Below are positions 36,927 through 46,722 of a stretch of 54,924 bases of DNA, piece by piece. The stretch is taken from the NCBI RefSeq assembly GCF_947039875.1, contig NZ_CAMRAN010000027.1, forward strand, positions 1 to 54,924, read 5' to 3'. A model generated the notes under the pieces. That model was not told the DNA's origin, did not search any database, and was given only the letters and a program-made list of their open reading frames with translations. Made by a program: the position numbers and the translations under genes. Within the stretch, counting starts at the first letter, position 1, and every line of letters starts with the position of its first letter. This DNA comes from an uncultured Photobacterium sp. Lineage in GTDB: Bacteria > Pseudomonadota > Gammaproteobacteria > Enterobacterales > Vibrionaceae.

Positions 36927-39326
36927 TCAATGAATATCAATAGTTCGACTCGCTTTCTTATATTTAATTCGCCATCCTTGCCAACGTGGTAACTCCCATC
37001 GCTTAGGATCTTGTTTACGATTTCCATGAAGATAATGCGCAATCACGGTTTTTCGGCTAATCTGATACTCAATACGGAGCTCAAAATCATTTAAATTCAC
37101 ACTGTGTGGATATTGATTGTCAAACTCTTCGCGTTCCCATTCAGGAATACCATTGAATACAAAATCGTCGGCACTGAACAAAGCAATATCATCAATTGTT
37201 TCAATTCCAATATCTACAATCTGTTGTGATAACCATTCAGTCACCTCAACAATTTCAGGTTTGCGCTGACAAATATCAGCTTGATAACGTCCTAATCCAA
37301 GGTACAAATTCCATTGGTGTATATCTGTCGTTAAGCGTGCCGCTAATCCTGCTAAAACTTCGTTAGCTAAAATCAAATCGACAATAGCAGTACTGGCTGC
37401 TGCACCGCTAACATCTTGCCATTGGGTATCAATCACCCGCCCAGCATAAATTCGTTCAATTGCCGTTTGAAAATGGCCTGCACTGGTTTCAATGGTTTGT
37501 CCGTATTGATTTTCACCGAGATCAAGCGCTACTATTTGTGACAACGTCACAGGTGAGATACATGTGGCTAAGACTAGATTTTGTTTAACACCCTTACCCG
37601 GTAAAGCAAATTGGTCAAATACCACCGCAGCCTCTGCCATTTGATCATGTTCTATTGCAAATAAAGTATCACGACTAAGTGTCACTTCATTAAAACCATT
37701 ACCTAAAGCTTGTCGTCGCCGCTCTCGACGCACATAAACAAGTTCAGGCACTGCGGTAATAACAGCATCTATCCACGGTTGACGACGAAAAGCACTAGTA
37801 GCCTCAAGTTGAGGTAATTGCAGTACTTCTCGCATTTTTGCTGCCAATAGTCGTGCTTCTGTACGCATATTGTCATCAACGGTTAGCCATTCGGGTACAA
37901 CATCTGCCCTTACAATTTTAATTAACGCTGTCGCATCACAATATTGTTGCCCTAACCATAAAAATAACGCCTGTTGATCTTGTTCTGACTTAGGAGGCTG
38001 CCACAGTTTTTGCGGAATCGATAATGCAGCAGCTAAGTCAACCATAGCTTCTTGATGACGGCGATCAGGCATTGCAGTAATCAAATGGGCAAATAAACTA
38101 TCAATCGGTAATTGATACAAACGTCGCCCATAATCGGTCACCACTTCATCATCCGTTACCGCTTTCATCGTTTGTAATGTTTGAAACGCACTCGTTAACG
38201 TTTTTTCTGGCAAAGGATCAATAAACGCTAATTGTGAAAATTTAGCCTCGCAGCACAACGCGGCTAAATAGGGTTCAACTAACTCTTCACGTTGTAATTC
38301 TGCGGGCGTTAATCGCTCAAGTGGTGCAGCTTTGCCGTATAAACGCAGACAAACACCATCTTTAACTCGACCTGCGCGACCTTTACGTTGCTCAGCACTT
38401 GCTTTTGAAATGGCATGTAATGCTAATACAGTACGACCATTACGCTGGTGGGTACGGCGCTCTAACCCTGAATCAACAATGAGCGTAACACCCGGAATCG
38501 TCAGTGATGTTTCAGCAACATTGGTCGCTAAAATAATACGTTGCTTATTGCTTGCGGTTAATGCCCGTTGACGTTCATCATCGGTAACAGAAGCATGTAG
38601 CGGGATCACATCTATTTCATCGGCGGCAATGGCAGCAGCAAAATAACGACTCAATGCTTGCGTAGCAGCCGTTATTTCTTTTCTACCAGGTAAAAATACT
38701 AAGATATCTTGATGATCAGCATAATATTGACTGGTTAACTTAACGATCCGTTGTTCCAAATGCTCATTGCTGGGCATGGTTTGAGTATCAGTAGCATGAT
38801 GAGATACATCCACCATGAAATTACGTCCTGTTGCATGCAAATGCGTCGCCGCTAAATACTCAACTAACCGTTGACTATCCATGGTCGCCGAAGTAGCAAC
38901 TAAACGATGACTTTGACGCTGTTTTAAAAGAGCGAGCAGTAAATCAGTATCCCAACGCCGTTCATGAAATTCATCAATGATCACCGTATCAAACAAAGCT
39001 AACTGATTATCACTTAACCAACGTAATGCAACCCCCGGTGTCGCAAAGATCACTTGAGTATCTGCATCAAAATGTTGTTCAAAACGGATCGCATAGCCAA
39101 CGGATATCTGCTGGGGATTGGCAACATCAGTTGTTAAATATTCGGCTAATGATGTACAAGCCACTCGTCGCGGTTCAACCACTAATACTCGGCCTAATTC
39201 GGCAGCCCACAAGGGTAAACGGGTTGATTTCCCTGATCCGGTTTCAGCCTCTACCACAATGTGTTGTTGAGATAATGCAACTAAAAAATCGGACTTAATA
39301 CTATCAATAGGCAATGAAGCGTACAT
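36927..39326 (-). CDS. hrpB: ATP-dependent helicase HrpB
   Basis: 799 residues, slightly shorter than the E. coli HrpB of about 809-820. DEAH-box-type helicase with Walker A ETGSGKSTRLPLW, motif II IIDEFHER (the DEFH variant typical of HrpB), motif III VATSATM, motif V ATNVAETSLTIPG and motif VI QRKGRAGR. The C-terminal HrpB-specific domain ends LPRWQGWRIKYKKASRTIDI. Role in the cell is not well known. A second, distinct paralogue (hrpA) is only 4 kb away. It is divergent from menB. Confidence 0.94.
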   Translation of the reverse strand: MYASLPIDSIKSDFLVALSQQHIVVEAETGSGKSTRLPLWAAELGRVLVVEPRRVACTSLAEYLTTDVANPQQISVGYAIRFEQHFDADTQVIFATPGVALRWLSDNQLALFDTVIIDEFHERRWDTDLLLALLKQRQSHRLVATSATMDSQRLVEYLAATHLHATGRNFMVDVSHHATDTQTMPSNEHLEQRIVKLTSQYYADHQDILVFLPGRKEITAATQALSRYFAAAIAADEIDVIPLHASVTDDERQRALTASNKQRIILATNVAETSLTIPGVTLIVDSGLERRTHQRNGRTVLALHAISKASAEQRKGRAGRVKDGVCLRLYGKAAPLERLTPAELQREELVEPYLAALCCEAKFSQLAFIDPLPEKTLTSAFQTLQTMKAVTDDEVVTDYGRRLYQLPIDSLFAHLITAMPDRRHQEAMVDLAAALSIPQKLWQPPKSEQDQQALFLWLGQQYCDATALIKIVRADVVPEWLTVDDNMRTEARLLAAKMREVLQLPQLEATSAFRRQPWIDAVITAVPELVYVRRERRRQALGNGFNEVTLSRDTLFAIEHDQMAEAAVVFDQFALPGKGVKQNLVLATCISPVTLSQIVALDLGENQYGQTIETSAGHFQTAIERIYAGRVIDTQWQDVSGAAASTAIVDLILANEVLAGLAARLTTDIHQWNLYLGLGRYQADICQRKPEIVEVTEWLSQQIVDIGIETIDDIALFSADDFVFNGIPEWEREEFDNQYPHSVNLNDFELRIEYQISRKTVIAHYLHGNRKQDPKRWELPRWQGWRIKYKKASRTIDIH

Positions 39327-39524
39327 AATTCAATCTATTACTGATTCTGACGTGGTTATTGTGACAATATTCAGCGATGTTGTCATTGACTAGCCTTGAT
39401 AGTTGTTGATTCCATAAACAATCAACACTAATTTTCAGTAAATATGGCAGTTTACCGCTACAATAATTGACTTTTTGCTGTAACTCCCTAGCCTTACAGC
39501 ATCAACTTATGGAGGCTGTGCCGT

Positions 39525-40421
39525 ATGACTAGCAAAACCATTTTTAACCCTGAATTATGGGAAGCCGTTCCAGGCTTTAACTTTGAAGACATCACTTACC
39601 ATCGTGCTAAAGCGCATGGAACAGTACGTATTGCCATTGATCGTCCTGATTGCTTAAATGCCTTTCGCCCTAAAACTGTCGATGAACTTTACACAGCGCT
39701 TGATCATGCTCGTCAATGGTCAGATGTAGGTTGCGTATTAATTACCGGTAACGGCCCTTCTCATAAAGGACAGTGGTCTTTCTCATCGGGTGGCGATCAA
39801 CGTATTCGTGGTAAAGATGGCTACAAATATGAAGGTGCTGAAGAAGGTACTGCTGATGTTGCTCGTATGGGTCGTTTGCATATCCTTGAAGTACAACGTC
39901 TTATTCGCTTTATGCCAAAAGTAGTAATCGCGGTTGTACCTGGTTGGGCTGTTGGTGGTGGTCATAGTCTACATGTTGTTTGTGATTTAACTCTTGCCTC
40001 TAAAGAGCATGCTGTATTTAAACAAACTGATCCTGATGTTGCATCATTTGATTCTGGTTATGGCTCTGCATATTTAGCGAAGATGATCGGTCAAAAACGT
40101 GCGCGTGAAATCTTCTTCTGTGGTTTTAACTACAGTGCGCAAGAAGCTTATGACATGGGAATGGTAAACAAAGTAGTTGATCACTTTGAGCTTGAAGAAG
40201 AAGCACTACGCTGGGCGAAAGAAATTAACAGTAAATCACCAACAGCAATGCGTATGCTTAAATATGGCTTTAACTTACCAGACGATGGTTTAGTTGGTCA
40301 GCAATTATTCGCCGGTGAAGCAACCCGTTTAGCTTATGGCACCGCAGAAGCGCAAGAAGGCCGTGATGCTTTCCTAGAAAAACGCGATCAAGATTTCAGC
40401 AAATTCCCTTGGCATTATTAA
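39525..40421 (+). CDS. menB: 1,4-dihydroxy-2-naphthoyl-CoA synthase, Asp type
   Basis: 298 residues. A crotonase-fold enzyme that closes the naphthoquinone ring in menaquinone synthesis. Family motifs are FSSGGDQRIRGKDGYKYE, PGWAVGGGHSLHVVCDL and the C-terminal FSKFPWHY. The active-site segment is FKQTDPDVASFDSGYG: an Asp where E. coli-type MenB has Gly (QTGPKVGSFD). The Asp form is known from Mycobacterium and does not need bicarbonate. It stands alone, with no other men gene nearby, so either it is a second enzyme or this lineage has a dispersed pathway. GGAGG precedes the ATG at nine bases. Confidence 0.9.
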   Translation: MTSKTIFNPELWEAVPGFNFEDITYHRAKAHGTVRIAIDRPDCLNAFRPKTVDELYTALDHARQWSDVGCVLITGNGPSHKGQWSFSSGGDQRIRGKDGYKYEGAEEGTADVARMGRLHILEVQRLIRFMPKVVIAVVPGWAVGGGHSLHVVCDLTLASKEHAVFKQTDPDVASFDSGYGSAYLAKMIGQKRAREIFFCGFNYSAQEAYDMGMVNKVVDHFELEEEALRWAKEINSKSPTAMRMLKYGFNLPDDGLVGQQLFAGEATRLAYGTAEAQEGRDAFLEKRDQDFSKFPWHY

Positions 40422-40495
40422 TACGGATTACAAAAAATAGTAACAAGATGATCCTATTGCGTTACTAACACTGAGGCATATCTCATTTTATAAAC

Positions 40496-40524
40496 AAAAG
40501 CTCTTATTCAAGGGCTTTTATTTT
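40496..40524 (+). terminator. Intrinsic terminator of menB
   Basis: AAAAGCTCTT at 40496-40505 pairs with AAGGGCTTTT at 40510-40519 with one G-U pair, then ATTTTA. Confidence 0.7.
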
Positions 40525-40712
40525 ACCCTAATTATTAGTTGCCATAAAAAACAGGTCTATTTTTGCTTATTAATAAAATAAACATCAGAAACATGACCGC
40601 TTTCTCGAAATAAATCACTCTACCCTTTGAATTATCAACGATGAAGTTCTAGCATTAGCAGCATAGAAATTCTCAGTCCAGTTTCTGGCTTAATCGCAAC
40701 AGAGTTTATCGT

Positions 40713-42401
40713 ATGAACAATAATAAAAGACCTCTATATATTCCTTACGCCGGCCCAATACTCCTTGAGACGCCATTACTAAATAAAGGCAGTGCTTTCT
40801 CTATTGAAGAGCGCATGTTTTTCAACCTAGAAGGTCTTCTTCCTGAAGCTATCGAATCAATAGAAGAACAAACTGAACGTGCTTACCAGCAATATCAGAA
40901 ATTTGATAACGATATGGATAAGCATATTTACCTACGCAATATCCAAGATACCAATGAAACGCTTTTCTACCGCCTTGTAGAAAACCATATCACAGAAATG
41001 ATGCCGATCATTTATACACCAACAGTTGGTTCTGCCTGTGAAGACTTCTCTAATATCTACCGTCGTGGCCGCGGTTTATTCATTTCATACCCAAACCGTG
41101 ATCGCATTGAAGACATGTTAAATAATGCATCTCGCCAAAATGTAAAAGTGATTGTTGTCACTGACGGCGAACGTATTCTTGGCTTAGGTGATCAAGGTAT
41201 CGGTGGTATGGGTATTCCTATCGGTAAACTGTCACTTTATACCGCTTGTGGTGGTATTAGTCCTGCTTACACATTACCCGTTGTACTAGATGTAGGTACC
41301 AATAACCCACAACGTCTTTCTGATCCAATGTACATGGGCTGGCGACACGCACGTATCACTGGTTCTGAGTATGACAGCTTTGTTGATGATTTCATTCAAG
41401 CTGTTAAACACCGTTGGCCTGAAGCATTGATCCAATTTGAAGACTTCGCTCAAAAAAATGCGATGCCATTACTTGAACGTTATAAAGATAAGGTATGTTG
41501 CTTTAATGATGATATTCAAGGCACTGCAGCGGTTACTGTTGGTTCATTATTAGCGGCATGTAAAGCGGCTGGCACCAAATTATCCGATCAACGTGTGACT
41601 TTCTTAGGTGCAGGTTCTGCTGGTTGTGGTATTGCTGAAGCTATCATTGCCCAAATGGTCGCTGGCGGTATTACTGATGCTCAAGCGCGTAGCCAAGTAT
41701 TTATGGTAGATCGTTGGGGCTTATTAGTTGAGAATATGCCTAACTTACTCAACTTCCAACAAGCCTTGGTACAAAAGAACACTAATATTGAAGATTGGGA
41801 ACTATCAGATAGCAATATTTCATTATTAGATGTTATGCGCAACGCTAAACCAACAGTATTAATTGGTGTTTCAGGTGTTCCAGGGTTATTTAGCGAAGAA
41901 GTTATTCGTGAAATGTATGCTCATTGCCCTCGCCCAATTATTTTCCCATTATCGAACCCAACCAGCCGTGTTGAGGCAACACCGTTTGATCTCATTCATT
42001 GGACTGAAGGTAATGCATTAGTCGCAACAGGCTCACCGTTTGATCCTGTCGTTTACGAAGGCAAAACTTACCCAATCGTTCAATGTAATAATAGTTACAT
42101 CTTTCCGGGGATTGGTTTAGGCGTTCTAGCTGTTAATGCGCGCCGCGTAACCAGTGAAATGTTGATGGAAAGTAGCCGTGCACTAGCAGAATGCTCACCA
42201 TTAGCGATTCATGGTGAAGGTCCATTACTGCCAGGGCTTGAAGATATTCAAAAAGTATCCCGTAAGATTGCTTTTGCCGTTGCTAAAAAAGCAGTGGAAC
42301 AACACAAAGCACCTAAAAATTCTGATGAGCGCATTCGTGAAAAGATCGATGCTAACTTCTGGCAATCAGAATACCGCCGCTACAAGCGCACTTCATTTTA
42401 A
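40713..42401 (+). CDS. maeA: NAD-dependent malic enzyme
   Basis: 562 residues, near the 565 of E. coli MaeA. It decarboxylates malate to pyruvate with NAD. Visible family motifs: [14 protein letters not shown], the nucleotide-binding [17 protein letters not shown], metal-binding [12 protein letters not shown], second Rossmann loop [15 protein letters not shown], and [13 protein letters not shown]. The C-terminal domain is normal. The gene is monocistronic with a 290-base upstream region where I see no distinct operator. Confidence 0.95.
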   Translation: MNNNKRPLYIPYAGPILLETPLLNKGSAFSIEERMFFNLEGLLPEAIESIEEQTERAYQQYQKFDNDMDKHIYLRNIQDTNETLFYRLVENHITEMMPIIYTPTVGSACEDFSNIYRRGRGLFISYPNRDRIEDMLNNASRQNVKVIVVTDGERILGLGDQGIGGMGIPIGKLSLYTACGGISPAYTLPVVLDVGTNNPQRLSDPMYMGWRHARITGSEYDSFVDDFIQAVKHRWPEALIQFEDFAQKNAMPLLERYKDKVCCFNDDIQGTAAVTVGSLLAACKAAGTKLSDQRVTFLGAGSAGCGIAEAIIAQMVAGGITDAQARSQVFMVDRWGLLVENMPNLLNFQQALVQKNTNIEDWELSDSNISLLDVMRNAKPTVLIGVSGVPGLFSEEVIREMYAHCPRPIIFPLSNPTSRVEATPFDLIHWTEGNALVATGSPFDPVVYEGKTYPIVQCNNSYIFPGIGLGVLAVNARRVTSEMLMESSRALAECSPLAIHGEGPLLPGLEDIQKVSRKIAFAVAKKAVEQHKAPKNSDERIREKIDANFWQSEYRRYKRTSF

Positions 42402-42433
42402 CTAAATACCAACTTATTATTAACCCATTACCA

Positions 42434-42470
42434 ACATTCGAAGTATTGATTAATACTTCGAATGTTTATT
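42434..42470 (+). terminator. Terminator-like hairpin of maeA
   Basis: ACATTCGAAGTATT at 42434-42447 pairs perfectly over 14 bp with AATACTTCGAATGT at 42452-42465, loop GATT. The T tract that follows is short (TTATTTC). Confidence 0.75.
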
Positions 42471-42611
42471 TCAAGCAGTTTAATACATGATATTGTGCAC
42501 AAAACCTACAAACTGTCCTGATTGACGCTTCTGTTTGATCTTTTTTAAACAAAAACATCATCTATTAAGGTAAGATATTAAGAAAGCATTATATTTTTTG
42601 ATTGGATAATT

Positions 42612-43448
42612 ATGAAGCTGCTCAACATTATTCGCATTACTGCAGTTCTCTTTATCATCTTCGTTGCCACGTTATTATTACTTGATCGTTGGGTTTCTGC
42701 ACAAACAGCAAACCAGATTTATCACGACCCTTCAAAACTACCAGATTATAAAGTTGGATTAGTTTTAGGCACCAGTAAATACATTGCTAAAACACTTAAT
42801 CCTTATTATACCTACCGCATGTCAGCCGCTATCGATTTATATAATAAGCATAAAGTAGATGTTTTTTTAGTTAGTGGTGATAACGCACATCGTTCGTACA
42901 ATGAGCCTCGCACAATGAAGCGTGATTTATTAAAGGCGGGTGTGTCTAAGAATGAAATAGTATTAGATTACGCAGGTTTCCGTACTCTTGACTCAGTTGT
43001 TCGAGCTAAAAAAGTTTTTGATACTAATCGTTTTGTTATTATTACTCAGCAATTTCATTGTGAGCGTGCGCTCTTTATTGCTAATCACTATAATATCAAC
43101 GCAACCTGCCTAGCAGTTAAAGAGCCTCGTCGCGGTATGGCTAGTTTTAAAATTCGAGTTCGCGAAGTATTTGCTCGTATAAAAGCAATGATTGATTTAT
43201 TTATATTACATGCACAACCTAAGTTCTTAGGCCCTAAAGAACCCATCATTGATCCATTAATTACCGCGCCTGTGGAACATATTCTTGCACCAATAACTGA
43301 TCAGACTCCAATTAAAATAATCGTCCCCTCTGCCGCGATAAAAACAATTTCACCACCACCAGCATTAAAAATTAACATTAAAAAAGCCAGACCCGTACTC
43401 ATGAGGTATCTGGCTTTTAATCAGTCTTTTATTAAACTATTTGACTGA
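42612..43448 (+). CDS. sanA: SanA-like DUF218 membrane protein
   Basis: 278 residues. One N-terminal membrane helix (residues about 5-25) followed by a DUF218 domain with VGLVLGTSKYIAKT, FLVSGDNAHRSYNEP and FVIITQQFHCERALFIA. SanA proteins protect the envelope at high temperature and against vancomycin; the mechanism is unknown. E. coli SanA is about 239 residues, so this one has an extra C-terminal tail of about 60 residues, rich in Pro, Ile and Thr. The last coding bases (43382-43418) are themselves a strong terminator hairpin, which is odd. A small minus-strand gene overlaps its end. Confidence 0.85.
   Translation: MKLLNIIRITAVLFIIFVATLLLLDRWVSAQTANQIYHDPSKLPDYKVGLVLGTSKYIAKTLNPYYTYRMSAAIDLYNKHKVDVFLVSGDNAHRSYNEPRTMKRDLLKAGVSKNEIVLDYAGFRTLDSVVRAKKVFDTNRFVIITQQFHCERALFIANHYNINATCLAVKEPRRGMASFKIRVREVFARIKAMIDLFILHAQPKFLGPKEPIIDPLITAPVEHILAPITDQTPIKIIVPSAAIKTISPPPALKINIKKARPVLMRYLAFNQSFIKLFD
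43382..43418. terminator. Terminator hairpin inside the sanA 3' end
   Basis: AAAAGCCAGA at 43382-43391 pairs with TCTGGCTTTT at 43409-43418, followed by AATC and later TTTT. It lies in frame within sanA, 30 bases before its stop, and is symmetric enough to also end the small convergent gene. Confidence 0.8.
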
Positions 43449-43557
43449 CTTTATTTCTATTATTCATATTATCAAAAACCCGCTGTCGAACACATTTCAT
43501 ATGCTCTTGCGCTTCTCTATGAATTTTTTTAGTTAAGCTAATCTTTTTTTCTTTCAT
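43432..43557 (-). CDS. Possible small basic protein, 41 residues
   Basis: Starts MKEKKISLTKKIHREAQEHM and ends NMNNRNKVSQIV. It is basic, with one Cys. The ATG at 43557 is preceded by a weak AGTGGA. It is convergent with sanA, overlaps its last 17 bases, and is followed in its own direction by the hairpin at 43382-43418, which would be a properly placed terminator for it. I do not recognise the family; it could be a chance frame. Confidence 0.4.
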   Translation of the reverse strand: MKEKKISLTKKIHREAQEHMKCVRQRVFDNMNNRNKVSQIV

Positions 43558-43877
43558 TATCCACTAGTATTTATGCTTATAAGCACTCCATTGCAGTGCC
43601 TATAATAGCATAACCTAGATCGCGCAGCACTAGTTATCTTAAGCCAAATTATATAACGCTAAAAAGCATTATTTCAGCAATATATAGCCTCCAGAAAATA
43701 CAACCTAGCACATTAAAAATCACATTAAGATCACAATACACACAAATACTCAACAAGTACCTTTTATAAATATACTTCTATCACATTCATACTACCGCAA
43801 CCCATCGTATGATCGCTCCTGCTTACTAAAAGCTAATTATAAAAATAATATAGTCTCAACATATGGAAGATTCACCT
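43558..43877. other. Intergenic region before the DASS transporter
   Basis: About 320 AT-rich bases without a visible gene. It presumably holds divergent promoters for the small minus-strand gene and the transporter. No strong operator was recognised. Confidence 0.5.
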
Positions 43878-45248
43878 ATGACAACGCTTGCTCTTACACT
43901 CAAACATTGGCTATTCAATAAGAATAGTTTAATTCTGATTGGCAATAGTTTAATGATGTTCATACTCATCAATACATTACCTTTTGAACGTAATGTTGTG
44001 ATTGGTTTAAGCATATTATTCTTCGTTGCTGTAATGTGGCTAACTGAAGCCCTCCATGTCAGTATTACAGCCCTACTCGTTCCGCTACTCGCTGTAGGGT
44101 TTGGTGTTTTTGATACATCTAAAGCATTAACAAGCTTTTCAAATCCGATCATCTTCCTATTCTTAGGTGGGTTTGCCCTTGCTGCAGCACTACATAAACA
44201 ACAACTTGACCAAGTGATTGCGGATAAAGTGCTGATCGCAGCCAAGGGGCGTATGTCCGTGGCGGTAATTATGTTATTTGGTGTAACCGCTGTATTATCG
44301 ATGTGGATCAGTAATACCGCCACAACCGCAATGATGCTGCCGCTTGTCCTCGGTGTACTAAGTAAAGTAAATACCAAAAGTAATCATAAAACCTATGTTT
44401 TTGTATTATTAGGTACGGCCTATTGTGCCAGTATCGGCGGCATTGCAACAATTGTTGGAAGTCCACCTAACGCCATTGCTGCAGCTGAGGTGGGTTTAAG
44501 CTTTACTGAATGGATGGCCTTTGGTGTTCCAGTTACTATTATTCTATTGCCACTCACTGTCGCATTACTGTATATCACCTTAAAACCCGATCTAAACCAC
44601 CAATTTGAACTTGAGCATACCCCTATTCAATGGAGTAACGGTAAGCTAATCACAATGGTTATTTTCATAATAACTGTTGCTTTATGGGTATTCAGTAAAC
44701 CCATTAATGCTTTTTTAGGTGGCTATGCTAAATTTGACACCTTAGTTGCTTTAAGTGCCATCATCATGCTCGCAGTATCGAGAGTGGTTGAATGGAAAGA
44801 TATTAAGAACTCAACAGATTGGGGGGTGTTATTACTGTTTGGAGGCGGTATTTGTTTAAGTAACGTGCTTAAAGTAACAGGAACAAGTGTCTTTCTTGCC
44901 ACAGCTCTCAGTGACATGCTACATCAAGCTGGGCTACTACTGACTATTCTAGCTGTAGCTATTTTTGTGGTTTTTCTTACTGAATTTGCCAGTAATACAG
45001 CAAGTGCCGCGTTATTAGTCCCTGTTTTTGCTACGGTAGCTGAAGCGTTAGGTGTATCACCTGTTGTATTATCAGCCTTAATTGCTATTAGTGCGTCTTG
45101 TGCGTTTATGCTCCCTGTTGCCACCCCACCCAATGCGATTGTGTTTAGTACCGGTTATATAAAGCAAAGTGAAATGATGCGAGTTGGACTTTATTTAAAT
45201 ATTGTTTGTATTATATTTTTGACTATATTTACGTGGCTATTTTGGTAA
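43878..45248 (+). CDS. DASS/SLC13-family anion:sodium symporter
   Basis: 456 residues from ATG 43878, with GGAAG upstream; an ATG at 43863 has no ribosome-binding site. It has about eleven membrane helices and two SNT sodium/carboxylate-binding motifs, [14 protein letters not shown] and [13 protein letters not shown], as in VcINDY. It also has [13 protein letters not shown] and [16 protein letters not shown]. It imports di- or tricarboxylates with Na+; the substrate is not determined by sequence here. It is a single gene with a terminator. Confidence 0.9.
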   Translation: MTTLALTLKHWLFNKNSLILIGNSLMMFILINTLPFERNVVIGLSILFFVAVMWLTEALHVSITALLVPLLAVGFGVFDTSKALTSFSNPIIFLFLGGFALAAALHKQQLDQVIADKVLIAAKGRMSVAVIMLFGVTAVLSMWISNTATTAMMLPLVLGVLSKVNTKSNHKTYVFVLLGTAYCASIGGIATIVGSPPNAIAAAEVGLSFTEWMAFGVPVTIILLPLTVALLYITLKPDLNHQFELEHTPIQWSNGKLITMVIFIITVALWVFSKPINAFLGGYAKFDTLVALSAIIMLAVSRVVEWKDIKNSTDWGVLLLFGGGICLSNVLKVTGTSVFLATALSDMLHQAGLLLTILAVAIFVVFLTEFASNTASAALLVPVFATVAEALGVSPVVLSALIAISASCAFMLPVATPPNAIVFSTGYIKQSEMMRVGLYLNIVCIIFLTIFTWLFW

Positions 45249-45284
45249 AAACACTAATAACTACATAATATATTGATATATTAG

Positions 45285-45312
45285 AAAGGTGATGCAAAGC
45301 ATCACCTTTTTA
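45285..45312. terminator. Bidirectional terminator
   Basis: AAAGGTGATGC at 45285-45295, loop AAA, GCATCACCTTT at 45299-45309, then TT. It serves the DASS gene and the convergent unknown gene. Confidence 0.85.
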
Positions 45313-45321
45313 TCAGTTACT

Positions 45322-45720
45322 TTAATCAAGAGTAAATAATAGCTGCTCGCTATTACCCCGAACAAAATCAACCGTCCCCTTTATTCTACTTTTTAATTCA
45401 ATTAATTGTCGTTCTTCAAGCGAATATGGAAGATAAACGACAAGCCGCATAATACCTTCTTGTTTCGCTAAAGATGACAATCGAATTAAATTATTAATAT
45501 CACTGGTATGGCTTGATAATATTTTCAATGCTTTTTTTTCTAACTGCTCAGCACTAGATAAATTATTTTTACCTATTGTTTTTACTGTCGCTTCAAATAA
45601 CGGAATTAAATATGTTAAAGCATCCATAAATGATAAACGTTGCTGGCATGATTTAGATAAAAATGCTGTATAATCAAAAATTACATCCTTTTCTATAATC
45701 TTATCAACTCCTGTTTCCAT
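45322..45720 (-). CDS. Unknown soluble protein, 132 residues
   Basis: A mainly helical protein beginning METGVDKIIEKDVIFDYTAF. It shows a helical block (FMDALTYLIPLFEATVKTIG), a charged helix (SAEQLEKKALKILSSHTSDI) and a C-terminal beta-rich part (LVVYLPYSLEERQLIELKSR). No signal peptide, membrane segment or known motif is seen. I do not recognise the family. It has a 1-kb upstream region with an 8-bp inverted repeat at 45752-45776 that may be its operator. Confidence 0.6.
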   Translation of the reverse strand: METGVDKIIEKDVIFDYTAFLSKSCQQRLSFMDALTYLIPLFEATVKTIGKNNLSSAEQLEKKALKILSSHTSDINNLIRLSSLAKQEGIMRLVVYLPYSLEERQLIELKSRIKGTVDFVRGNSEQLLFTLD

Positions 45721-46334
45721 AGCTATCCTTAGTCAGAAACATACAATTCATTTAGGTATAATGAGGGAATACCTAATGATATCACTATACGTTGATATCA
45801 ATTCTAATTGTACATTTCACAATTAAAGTCTGTGATGAACATCTCATTCTATTTACACTTCAACGTACAAAAAAACAATAAAAAACAAATATTTAACAAA
45901 AAAGTTACAAAGAATACTTTATAAATAACTTAATATCTATAAAATTATACTGCATTTACAAAAAATCGTTGCTAGCAATAATTAACCTTATTCCTGTAAA
46001 ACAATTTATAGCAACATCACTACCTAATAAATAATCATTCAATAATCCTACATCATTGGACGTATTGTTAGTCGGCCCCAAATGTAAGTAAAAATCCCAT
46101 TATTGATACTGTTAATTCTATAATTGATAACATTGCCTATATTTAACAAACTACCTTACGAGTGTAAAATATCACCAGTTATTATTAACGCCCTAAAATA
46201 CTGACTTTATCATCACAATAAAACGATAATTTATTCACCGTATTGGAAATTAATTGCATTAAATTAACGCCATTTTAAATATTGAGTAAAATTAACCATA
46301 AAAACGACTGGAAACTTATGAGCTACAAGTCTAA
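45721..46334. other. AT-rich non-coding stretch
   Basis: About 610 bases with no gene that I can support on either strand. Near its left end are TTAGGTAT-N9-ATACCTAA (45752-45776), a perfect 8-bp inverted repeat, and two TGATATCA palindromes eight bases apart. The right part leads into the riboswitch. Confidence 0.5.
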
Positions 46335-46485
46335 AATTGCCTCGTTTGGGGAGTAGTCACAATTGTTCGCCTGTCGTCATCTCGAAGTCACAAACTTCCG
46401 GCAGCCGTAAATGGATTTGCTCGCAGTAATTATTGTCTGCAATAGACACCACTGCTAGCACCATTTTGACGAGACCAATGCCATT
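46335..46485 (+). ncRNA. yybP-ykoY manganese riboswitch
   Basis: The conserved GGGGAGTAG lies at 46348-46356 and the conserved closing GACGAGACC at 46468-46476. CTCGT at 46341-46345 pairs with ACGAG at 46469-46473 to form the basal stem. CCTGTCGTCATCTC between them matches a recurrent internal part of this class. yybP-ykoY RNAs bind Mn2+ and control transporters; the downstream gene is an alx/terC homologue, the classic target. A terminator follows at 46510-46536. Confidence 0.92.
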
Positions 46486-46509
46486 ATCGTTTACATGAAA
46501 ATGTAATCG

Positions 46510-46536
46510 AACCTATACAAGATAATGTATGGGTTT
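46510..46536 (+). terminator. Riboswitch-controlled leader terminator
   Basis: AACCTATAC pairs with GTATGGGTT (one G-U), loop of eight bases, then T6. It lies 34 bases after the aptamer and 187 before the gene, so Mn2+ binding probably prevents this hairpin from forming. Confidence 0.8.
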
Positions 46537-46545
46537 TTTAATGTG

Positions 46546-46589
46546 CGGAAGGTTTTGTTTAGGCTCGCCTATCGCATACCTTTCGTATT
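46546..46589 (+). ncRNA. Second leader hairpin
   Basis: CGGAAGGT and ACCTTTCG pair (one G-U) around an inner TAGGC-TC-GCCTA stem. It may be a second control element in the alx leader or simply a stabilising structure. Confidence 0.45.
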
Positions 46590-46722
46590 TTATTCTGTGT
46601 AATAACACATTGTTATAATTACTAGTTTATTTAATTCGATCCTTTCTAAATAGCATTAAATAAGCAATAAAATTAATAACAATAAATTATCGCACGAGAT
46701 ATTTATATAAAGAGAGAACTCT

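Noticed and set aside
28638..39326. hrpA and hrpB as a recent tandem duplication
   Set aside because: The two differ in length (1304 versus 799), in motif II (DEAH versus DEFH) and in their C-terminal domains; they are ancient paralogues.
43856..44377. 173-residue reading frame on the minus strand opposite the DASS gene
   Set aside because: It lies wholly antisense to a clear membrane transporter and has low-complexity Thr/Ile/Ser content typical of a shadow frame.
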